DNA of 17,128 bases from an uncultured Bacteroidota bacterium (GTDB lineage: Bacteria > Bacteroidota > Bacteroidia > Chitinophagales > Chitinophagaceae), in the NCBI GenBank assembly GCA_903913355.1, contig CAIWKU010000412.1, positions 1 to 17,128 on the forward strand. The letters run 5' to 3'. Position numbers and translations under genes: made by a program. Under the pieces are notes generated by a model. It was not told the origin of the DNA and ran no database searches. It saw only the letters and a program-made list of their open reading frames with translations. Shown one piece after another: positions 1 to 6,064 of this stretch; position 1 is the stretch's first letter; every line of letters starts with the position of its first letter.

Positions 1-718
1 AAATCAGAATATTTTGTTTGGTACTATCCAGGGTTTCTGTCACCTGTGCCACAGTAAAACTATCGGGAAGGTTTACCGTATTTATTTTTAAAGGCAGTCC
101 GGGTGTTTTTTTATTCATGTCAGTAATCACTTGTTCAATCATATCCTCAATAGCCCCATTTCTTCTGAATAGAGTCATTTTTTCTGTAGGATACGTTTTA
201 TGCAGGTACCGGTAAATTGCTTCCAGATGTGCTTTGAGTGTTGGGTTTACCATGGCAAAAAATGGATTGCCTGTAATACCTCCGTCATTTGGGTAAGTAG
301 ATGAAATCAGGGGTATTTTCAGTTGTAAGGCAAAATCAGCCAAGGGCTTGATATCACTGCGATTATTAAAGGAAGCGATCAATAAAGATACTTCTTTCAG
401 TTCATCACCTGCTACCAGTTTTTGTAATGGAAGAGTACTGCTTTTAGTATCGTAAAACAAAACGGTTATCGGTACCTGTTCTTTATTCAATGAATCTATG
501 GCTAGCATAACACCATTATAGAAATCGAGACCAGCCACCATTTGACGGGGAAGATTGGCATTCCCGAGTTTATAATTACCATCCGCAAATGCGGAGTCAA
601 GATAAATAGGTGCAAATACAGCAATCTTCATTGGTGTTTTTGCAGGTAATTGGGCAAAGCAAATGCGTCCGCAACAAACGATTACGATAAACAAGAAGAA
701 ACGTTTGATCAGTTGCAT
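1..718 (-). CDS. Secreted periplasmic-binding-protein type I-like protein, C-terminus beyond window
   Basis: This reading frame is open from an ATG at 716-718 to the left edge (239 codons seen), so the C-terminus is missing. Residues 1-22 form a clear signal peptide: K-R, a hydrophobic core, then cleavage after C-F-A before Gln23. The mature part begins with a strand-like MKIAVFAPIYLDS, then a 'GLDFYNGVMLAIDSL' helix, 'VLFYDTKSS', 'LLIASFNN' and 'IPLISSTYPND'. That pattern resembles the Rossmann-like half of type I periplasmic binding folds (amino-acid ABC substrate-binding or receptor ligand-binding family). The gene lies 33 bases downstream of guaA on the same strand and is probably cotranscribed. 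From memory, related Bacteroidota place a similar protein with LysM modules next to guaA; no LysM is visible in the N-terminal part here. The ligand is unknown and a transport role is not shown. The gene call is secure, the family call moderate. Confidence 0.8.
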   Translation of the reverse strand, partial: MQLIKRFFLFIVIVCCGRICFAQLPAKTPMKIAVFAPIYLDSAFADGNYKLGNANLPRQMVAGLDFYNGVMLAIDSLNKEQVPITVLFYDTKSSTLPLQKLVAGDELKEVSLLIASFNNRSDIKPLADFALQLKIPLISSTYPNDGGITGNPFFAMVNPTLKAHLEAIYRYLHKTYPTEKMTLFRRNGAIEDMIEQVITDMNKKTPGLPLKINTVNLPDSFTVAQVTETLDSTKQNILI

Positions 719-751
719 AAAAGTTCTTTTCAATACAAGGTAAATGACAGT

Positions 752-2287
752 CTACTCCCACTCAATTGTAGCCGGAGGTTTGCTGCTGATATCATATACC
801 ACCCGGTTAATCCCTTTCACATTATTAATGATTTCATTGGAAATGGTTGCCAAAAATTCATAGGGAAGATGTGCCCAATCGGCCGTCATCCCATCCACAG
901 AAGTTACCGCACGCAGGGCAACTGTAAATTCATAAGTTCTTTCATCACCCATTACCCCTACACTTTTTACAGGCAGGAGAATGGTGCCCGCCTGCCATAC
1001 GGCTGTATACAAATGATGGTCTTTTAATCCCTGTATATAAATATGATCTGCATCCTGTAAGAGTTTTACTTTCTCCTCGGTTACTTCTCCTAAAATCCGG
1101 ATAGCCAGACCCGGGCCTGGAAACGGGTGACGATTGATCATATCCGCAGGTATGCCCAGTTCAAGCCCTACTTTTCTTACCTCATCTTTAAAAAGATAAC
1201 GCAATGGTTCTACCAGTTCCAGTTTCATCGTATCAGGCAAGCCTCCAACATTGTGGTGCGATTTGATGGTTTGCGAAGGGCCATGAACACTTACACTCTC
1301 TATTACATCCGGATAAATGGTTCCTTGTCCCAGCATATCTATCCCCGTCAGTAAATGGGCTTCTCTGTCAAAAATTTCGATAAAGCTTTTCCCAATCACT
1401 TTTCTTTTCTCTTCCGGATCAGATTTCCCGGCCAGTCTTGTATAGAAATATTCTTTGGCATCAACGCCCTTTACATTCAACTGCAATTGTTTGTAGGTTT
1501 CCAGCACTTGTTCAAATTCGCCTTTTCTTAAAACTCCATTGTCAACAAAAATCCCAAACAGGTTATCGCCAATGGCGCGACTAATCAGGGTTGCAGCAAC
1601 AGTACTATCCACGCCACCACTTAATGCCATAATTACTTTTCGGTTACCAATTTTTTCTTTTAGTTCTGCAACAGTATTGGTAATGAAATGTGAGGGAGTC
1701 CAGCTTCCGCTGCATCCGCAAATATCGATCAGGAAATTATTGATGATTTTTTTTCCTTCGGTGGAATGATATACTTCCGGATGAAACTGGATGCCATAAA
1801 GGGGTTTGGCTTCCGTTCCGGTTTTTTTGAATGCGGCTACAGGAATACTATCTGTAATAGCGAGTATTTCGAATCCTTCTGGCAGAGAAGTAATTGAATC
1901 ACTATGACTCATCCATACCTGTGAATCATCGGCCACATTTTTTAAGAGAATATCTTCTTTCCTTTTTTGCAGTTTTGCCCTTCCATATTCCCTTTTATTC
2001 GATTTATCAACTTTACCACCCATTAGTTTGGCCGTTAACTGTGCTCCATAACAAACGCCTAAAACCGGTACTTTTTGAATAAAACCGGCAATATCTACGG
2101 TGGGCGCATTTTCCTCGTTAACACTAAAAGGGGAGCCGCTCAGGATAATCCCTTTCAGACCCGGTTCAAATGTGAACGCTTTTTGGTAAGGAATGATTTC
2201 ACAAAATACATTGGCTTCTCTAACTGCCCGGGCAATCAATTGGGTGAACTGGCTGCCAAAATCAAGGATAAGTATCTTTTCTGTCAT
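752..2287 (-). CDS. guaA: GMP synthase (glutamine-hydrolysing)
   Basis: This enzyme converts XMP, ATP and glutamine to GMP in the last step of guanine nucleotide synthesis, in the cytoplasm. The 511-residue product has an N-terminal class I glutamine amidotransferase domain with nucleophile Cys79 in GVCYGAQ and His169/Glu171 in FHPEVYHS. The ATP-pyrophosphatase domain follows, with the P-loop SGGVDS at 223-228. The C-terminal dimerisation domain ends in the family-typical PPATIEWE. I chose the ATG at 2285-2287 because MTEKILILDFGSQ is the normal family start. The frame stays open 15 codons further upstream, but that stretch (MSGFSTIKISVTFVP) is not family-like and overlaps the likely promoter. 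The length matches the usual full-length bacterial enzyme. The secreted binding-protein gene follows after 33 bases. All catalytic motifs are intact. Confidence 0.98.
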   Translation of the reverse strand: MTEKILILDFGSQFTQLIARAVREANVFCEIIPYQKAFTFEPGLKGIILSGSPFSVNEENAPTVDIAGFIQKVPVLGVCYGAQLTAKLMGGKVDKSNKREYGRAKLQKRKEDILLKNVADDSQVWMSHSDSITSLPEGFEILAITDSIPVAAFKKTGTEAKPLYGIQFHPEVYHSTEGKKIINNFLIDICGCSGSWTPSHFITNTVAELKEKIGNRKVIMALSGGVDSTVAATLISRAIGDNLFGIFVDNGVLRKGEFEQVLETYKQLQLNVKGVDAKEYFYTRLAGKSDPEEKRKVIGKSFIEIFDREAHLLTGIDMLGQGTIYPDVIESVSVHGPSQTIKSHHNVGGLPDTMKLELVEPLRYLFKDEVRKVGLELGIPADMINRHPFPGPGLAIRILGEVTEEKVKLLQDADHIYIQGLKDHHLYTAVWQAGTILLPVKSVGVMGDERTYEFTVALRAVTSVDGMTADWAHLPYEFLATISNEIINNVKGINRVVYDISSKPPATIEWE

Positions 2288-2292
2288 GGGAA

Positions 2293-2300
2293 CGAAGGTA
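2293..2300 (-). promoter_or_regulatory. Candidate -7 promoter box for guaA
   Basis: Read on the minus strand this is TACCTTCG, seven of eight matches to the Bacteroidota -7 consensus TAnnTTTG. No clear TTG -33 element sits 19-21 bases upstream. The box ends only five bases before the guaA ATG, so a start site at the usual distance would fall at or next to the start codon. Such a transcript would have almost no leader. This is motif matching only. Confidence 0.4.
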
Positions 2301-2406
2301 ACAGAAATTTTTATGGTACTAAAGCCTGACAAGCGGTTAAGAAATCAACGGGAACGGCTATGCAGGGAATAGGGTTTTCGTTATCTTACAACCACAAAAC
2401 CTAACT

Positions 2407-3117
2407 ATGAAACGTATTTACCTTTTTTTGGCCCTGGCTATCCTGGTAGGGTCTTCTTGCCGGCAGATCAAGGGCAATGGGATATTAAGCTCCGAGGATC
2501 GGTCCGTAAGCAAGGCTGGAAAAATCAAATTACTTGGTAGTTACGATGTGGAAATTACCCAGGGACCCACTACCTCTGTAAAAGTAGAAGCAGATGAAAA
2601 TCTTCTCCCCTATATTATTACAGCGGAAGAAAATGGTTTTTTGGTAATCAAGTCAAGAGATCATGTGGGTTTTTCTTCCGACCATGAGTTGAAAGTGTAT
2701 ATCACAACAGATAAGTTGGAGGAAATTCAATTAGTGGGAAGTGGTAATATTATTGGCAAAACAAAATTTTCAGGCGAGGATAAGCTTGTTTTGAAAATTG
2801 CGGGGAGTGGCGATATGAATCTGGAAGTAAATACCCCAAAAATTCAGGCAGAGATTGCCGGTAGTGGAACCATGACAGTAAAAGGCGAAACCAAAGATGA
2901 AAGCATCCAAATTAGTGGTGTGGGCGATTATAACGCTGATGGACTAAAAGCAGAAAACGCAAAAGTGAGAATTGCCGGAAGCGGGAATGTGAAAGTGTTC
3001 GCAGATTTGAATCTTGATATCAATATTGCAGGAGTTGGATCTGTTTATTATAAAGGGGCAGCTAACATCAAACAAAGTATTTCAGGTAGTGGTGAAGTAA
3101 AGAAAATAACTGAATAA
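2407..3117 (+). CDS. Head GIN domain (DUF2807) lipoprotein
   Basis: The 236-residue product starts with a lipoprotein signal (MKRIYLFLALAILVGSSC), so Cys18 is the probable lipidated residue and the protein is probably envelope-anchored. The rest matches the head GIN / DUF2807 pattern: 'GSYDVEITQG...VKVEADENLLPYI', then a ladder of Gly-Ser-Gly or Gly-Val-Gly turns at about residues 111, 133, 152, 171, 191, 209 and 227. These are spaced 18-22 residues apart, as expected for a right-handed parallel beta fold. The family is abundant in Bacteroidota and its molecular role is not established; I do not assign one. The gene is divergent from guaA with 119 bases between the starts. A weak TATCTTAC box lies at 2382-2389. 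The strong inverted repeat at 3164-3204 probably ends its transcript. Confidence 0.9.
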   Translation: MKRIYLFLALAILVGSSCRQIKGNGILSSEDRSVSKAGKIKLLGSYDVEITQGPTTSVKVEADENLLPYIITAEENGFLVIKSRDHVGFSSDHELKVYITTDKLEEIQLVGSGNIIGKTKFSGEDKLVLKIAGSGDMNLEVNTPKIQAEIAGSGTMTVKGETKDESIQISGVGDYNADGLKAENAKVRIAGSGNVKVFADLNLDINIAGVGSVYYKGAANIKQSISGSGEVKKITE

Positions 3118-3163
3118 TTTGATCGGGCTGATTACCCGAATCCCTTTTCTTCAAAGCATTTTC

Positions 3164-3204
3164 AACGGATTTTTAAAAGATTAACTTTCTTTTAAAAATC
3201 CGTT
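3164..3204 (+). terminator. Perfect 16-bp inverted repeat, probable terminator of the head-GIN gene
   Basis: The arm 3164-3179 (aacggatttttaaaag) is exactly complementary to 3189-3204. A further A-T pair (3180/3188) leaves a 7-base loop. The stem begins 46 bases after the lipoprotein stop. It is AT-rich and followed only by a weak T-rich stretch (ttcattt), so it differs from a textbook intrinsic terminator. A processed RNA structure or a regulatory dyad remains possible. Confidence 0.55.
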
Positions 3205-3305
3205 TTCATTTCAGGGATAATGGGTTGGGTTGTTTTTTGTAACCTTGTTTCAGAAAGAATAATCCGGGCAAGCCGTTTAACGACAAGACTTTAGACAAAT
3301 CATTG

Positions 3306-3335
3306 TTTGACTGGATTTACCTTCTTTCATTTTTG
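3306..3335 (+). promoter_or_regulatory. Candidate promoter for the response regulator operon
   Basis: TTTG at 3306-3309 is followed after 18 bases by CATTTTTG at 3328-3335. The Bacteroidota pattern is TTTG, about 19 bases, then TAnnTTTG; only the first T of the -7 box differs. A transcript from here would have a leader of roughly 140 bases before the regulator ATG. No expression evidence is available. Confidence 0.35.
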
Positions 3336-3480
3336 GATACTTGTGGCAAGAAAAATAGCTCCAGATCTGTATTTTTTTATGCCTGATAGGAGTACTTGAT
3401 TTTCTGTTATCTGGGCTCACAAAAGAATTGCTGATTAGAAACCAGTTTTTTTTTCCTTACTTTAAGGCTCAAATGCACAT

Positions 3481-4167
3481 ATGGAAATGGAAAACAGCTA
3501 TAAAATATTATTGGTTGAGGATGAGATAAAGCTGGCGAAAGTGATACAGGAAGAACTGATCAGGCATGGATATGCAACAGATTTGGCCGTTGATGGGGCA
3601 GAAGCTTCCCGCCTTTTTGGACTAAATACCTACTCCCTGGTTTTATTAGATATTAACCTGCCTTATAAAAACGGCTTTTCGCTATGTAATGAGTTTCGAA
3701 GCTCCAATAAAAAAATACCCATTATCATGTTGAGTGCTGCCGGCGAAATACATGACAAAGTAGAAGCATTCAATCTTGGCGCAGATGATTATATAACCAA
3801 ACCTTTTCATTTTGTTGAATTATTTGCCAGAGTAAAGGTTTTTTTGAAAAGATCTGAATTGCCTACCGTATCTGATAAAATTGATGTGGAAGATATGCAG
3901 ATCGATTTCTTAAATAAGACTGTGGTGAGAAGTGGTACCAATATTAACCTGACAGCCAAAGAATTTACATTACTGGTATTACTCGCCAGAAATAAAGGAA
4001 GGGTGATTTCCAAACAGGAGATACTGGAGAAAGTTTGGGACCTTAGTTTTGATACAGGCACCAACACAATAGAAGTATACATTAGTTTTCTGCGCAATAA
4101 GATAGATAAACCCTTCCCGGTAAAATTGATACATACAAAACCAGGTTTTGGTTATTATATAAAATAA
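3481..4167 (+). CDS. OmpR/PhoB-family response regulator
   Basis: This is the DNA-binding half of a two-component system. The 228-residue protein has a receiver domain at about 8-122, with acidic residues Glu13/Asp14, phospho-acceptor Asp57 in VLLDINLP, switch Ser85 and conserved Lys107 in ITKPF. The winged-helix effector domain at about 135-227 carries the usual 'LTAKEFTLLVLLARN', 'VISKQEILEKVW' and 'NTIEVYISFLRNKID', and ends with GFGYYIK. The start is ambiguous between ATG 3481 and ATG 3487; both leave the receiver intact. The cognate kinase begins 12 bases downstream, so the pair is one operon. No obvious target gene lies alongside, so the stimulus and regulon cannot be inferred. All phosphorelay residues are present. 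Confidence 0.95.
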   Translation: MEMENSYKILLVEDEIKLAKVIQEELIRHGYATDLAVDGAEASRLFGLNTYSLVLLDINLPYKNGFSLCNEFRSSNKKIPIIMLSAAGEIHDKVEAFNLGADDYITKPFHFVELFARVKVFLKRSELPTVSDKIDVEDMQIDFLNKTVVRSGTNINLTAKEFTLLVLLARNKGRVISKQEILEKVWDLSFDTGTNTIEVYISFLRNKIDKPFPVKLIHTKPGFGYYIK

Positions 4168-4179
4168 ACCGCTGGTGCA

Positions 4180-5565
4180 ATGAACCTGAAATTACGTTTT
4201 GCACTCCTGTTTACTTTCTTTGTGGCTATCATCCTGATTAGTTCTTCTATCACTATCTATTTTCTCAATTATAGTTACCGGGAAGAAGATTTTTATGGAC
4301 GGGTAAAAATTGAAGGCTTAGAATTTGCCAATACCATCTCTCATATTACAGACCCAAAAGAAATTGCTTCTGAAATGCTTACCAAAGTACTGCACAATAG
4401 TACATTGTATGATGAGCAGGTTGTTATATTGGATACCAGTGGAAAGCTAATCCAAAAATTGCCGGATAGTCTGCGTTTCAGCATACAGCCTGATATTCTC
4501 AATAAAATTAAACGGCAAAATGAATACCAATGGTTTTCGGAAAATCAATACCAGCATGTTGGCATATTCCTCAAACAGGAAGGCAGGATTGTAATTGCTA
4601 CCGGATTGGATAAGCCAGGTTTTGAAAAGCAGGATAACCTGAAGATCATACTTACCGTAGTGTTTATAGCCGGGCTTTTATTAACTGCTTTTTTATCATT
4701 TGTTTTTGTACGGGAAGCATTTTTGCCGCTTACAAAACTCAGTGTACAAATGACCAAAACCACGCTACAAAACCTTAACCAGCGGCTGGAAGTAACCAAT
4801 ACAAAAGATGAGATCAGTGAGATTGCTAAGAATTTTAATGCAATGCTGGAAAGGATGAATAAGTCGTATGAGTTTCAAAAAAGCTTTGTTTACCATGCAT
4901 CGCATGAGTTGAGAACTCCATTGGCAACCATGTTATCCCAAACAGAATCGGCTTTGGATAAAGAAATGGCAGAGCAGGATTATAAAGAGTTATTAATCTC
5001 TTTAAAAGAAGAACAACAGGAATTAATTGAATTGACCAATTCCTTATTGCTGATTTCACAATATGAGCAGATGGGCTTTGCACAGGAATGGCCACAATTG
5101 CGGATTGATGAGATATTGTATGAAACGGTTAGTAATGCCAATCGGATGTTTCCCGGACTTACCGTGAATCTGGCTTTTACCACACTTCCTGAAAACGATA
5201 GTGACTTTATTATACAAGGCAATGAGAGTTTGCTAAAATCAGCCTTTATTAACCTGTTGAAAAATGCCTATTTGTATTCTATCGATCAGAAGGTAGATAT
5301 CAATCTGGAATCAGTTGGTAATGAAGTTCGGGTATATATTGAGAGTGTTGGGCCACAATTACAACCCGATGAAGTGGAAAAAATTATGGTGCCTTTTTAC
5401 CGGGGACAAAATGCTTTAAAATCGAAGGGCTTTGGGCTGGGATTAGCTATTATTGATCGGATTATCACTATCCACAAAGGGAAAATTGCCTATTCGGCTT
5501 TGGCAAATAATATCAACTGCTTTACCATCACATTGCATACAGTAAGTGTCGCTATTGAAGCATAA
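4180..5565 (+). CDS. Membrane sensor histidine kinase
   Basis: This 461-residue protein is the partner of the upstream regulator. It has a first membrane helix at about 7-30, an extracytoplasmic sensor region at about 31-153 with no recognised fold, a second helix at about 154-177, and a HAMP linker at about 178-230. The HisKA domain carries the H-box SHELRTP (His242), and the HATPase domain follows. The N-box is NLLKN (358-362) and the G2 box is GFGLGL (417-422). The G1 box is unusual: where families read D-x-G-x-G, this protein reads S389-V-G-P-Q, so the adenine-contacting Asp is replaced by Ser and the second Gly is lost. The protein may still bind ATP or may mainly act as a phosphatase; the sequence cannot decide. 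A terminator follows immediately after the stop. Confidence 0.93.
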   Translation: MNLKLRFALLFTFFVAIILISSSITIYFLNYSYREEDFYGRVKIEGLEFANTISHITDPKEIASEMLTKVLHNSTLYDEQVVILDTSGKLIQKLPDSLRFSIQPDILNKIKRQNEYQWFSENQYQHVGIFLKQEGRIVIATGLDKPGFEKQDNLKIILTVVFIAGLLLTAFLSFVFVREAFLPLTKLSVQMTKTTLQNLNQRLEVTNTKDEISEIAKNFNAMLERMNKSYEFQKSFVYHASHELRTPLATMLSQTESALDKEMAEQDYKELLISLKEEQQELIELTNSLLLISQYEQMGFAQEWPQLRIDEILYETVSNANRMFPGLTVNLAFTTLPENDSDFIIQGNESLLKSAFINLLKNAYLYSIDQKVDINLESVGNEVRVYIESVGPQLQPDEVEKIMVPFYRGQNALKSKGFGLGLAIIDRIITIHKGKIAYSALANNINCFTITLHTVSVAIEA

Positions 5566-5598
5566 AAAAACCGATCATTTGAATGATCGGCTTTTTTT
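5564..5598. terminator. Bidirectional intrinsic terminator between histidine kinase and rpsT
   Basis: The stem ccgatcatt (5571-5579) and aatgatcgg (5582-5590) are exact complements. Seven Ts follow at 5592-5598 and seven As precede at 5564-5570, so the hairpin has a U-tract on either strand. It lies directly after the plus-strand kinase stop and 27 bases past the minus-strand rpsT stop. It therefore fits the convergent pair as a shared terminator. Confidence 0.9.
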
Positions 5599-5617
5599 AT
5601 ATGATTGAAATCAAATA

Positions 5618-5872
5618 CTAAGCGATAGTAGTTGCTTTCTTAGTCAATTTACTTTTCAGGTTAGCAGCTTTATTCTTATGAATAATACCACGTTTAGCCA
5701 GTTTATCGATCATAGAAACCACATCAGGTAACTGCTCTTCGTAAACCTTTTTCTCTGTATTGGTTTTGAGTTCACGTATCGCATTACGAGTCGTTTTACC
5801 GTAGTAACGGTTACGATCACGACGCTTTGCGGCTTGTCTCACATCTTTCTTTGTAGCTGAATGGTTTGCCAT
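5618..5872 (-). CDS. rpsT: 30S ribosomal protein S20
   Basis: The 84-residue, strongly basic protein begins MANHSATKKDVRQ and has the Lys/Arg-rich helical pattern of S20, including 'AAKRRDRNRYYGKTTRNAIREL' near the N-terminus and 'GIIHKNKAANLKSKL' near the C-terminus. S20 binds 16S rRNA and helps assemble the small ribosomal subunit. The length is normal for the family. It is a single-gene unit: a consensus -7 promoter box lies 21 bases upstream of the ATG and the shared terminator lies just downstream. It is divergent from sucA, with 192 bases between the starts. Confidence 0.97.
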   Translation of the reverse strand: MANHSATKKDVRQAAKRRDRNRYYGKTTRNAIRELKTNTEKKVYEEQLPDVVSMIDKLAKRGIIHKNKAANLKSKLTKKATTIA

Positions 5873-5893
5873 GTTCTGTTTTTTTCAGGACGG

Positions 5894-5901
5894 CAAAGGT
5901 A
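5894..5901 (-). promoter_or_regulatory. Consensus -7 promoter box for rpsT
   Basis: On the minus strand this reads TACCTTTG, a perfect match to the Bacteroidota -7 consensus TAnnTTTG. It ends 21 bases before the rpsT ATG, giving a short leader of about 15 bases. The -33 position holds a T-rich stretch rather than a clean TTG. This is the best minus-strand promoter match in the window. Confidence 0.65.
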
Positions 5902-6064
5902 AGGACTGGGAACGAAAGATGAAAATTAAAAGTAAAAAAAATGTAAAAAACTGCTGTTTTAGAGTAAAACATGTCGGTTTTGTAACTAAAATATGACCTG
6001 TTTTCTGCCTTCAATGCCCGATATTTGCTATCCGTTTCAACCAAAATTTGCATAAAAACGCCCA

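Larger units (their letters stand above)
3118..3480 (+). other. 363-base intergenic region before the two-component genes
   Basis: No credible gene is seen here. The region holds a small tcggg/cccga hairpin just after the head-GIN stop (about 3123-3139), the strong AT-rich inverted repeat at 3164-3204, and a candidate Bacteroidota promoter at 3306-3335. The only open frames are very short (for example about 24 codons from 3220) and have no recognisable content. The stretch from the promoter to 3480 would be a leader of about 140 bases. Confidence 0.6.

Noticed and set aside
650..1027. 125-codon plus-strand frame at the guaA end
   Set aside because: It is antisense to the GuaA C-terminus and the start of the binding-protein gene, both of which have clear family support.
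2288..2332. 15-codon N-terminal extension of GuaA
   Set aside because: The residues do not fit the conserved GuaA start, and the stretch overlaps the likely promoter box.
3220..3294. 24-codon open frame in the long intergenic region
   Set aside because: It is very short, has no ribosome binding site or recognisable peptide, and occurs by chance at this base composition.
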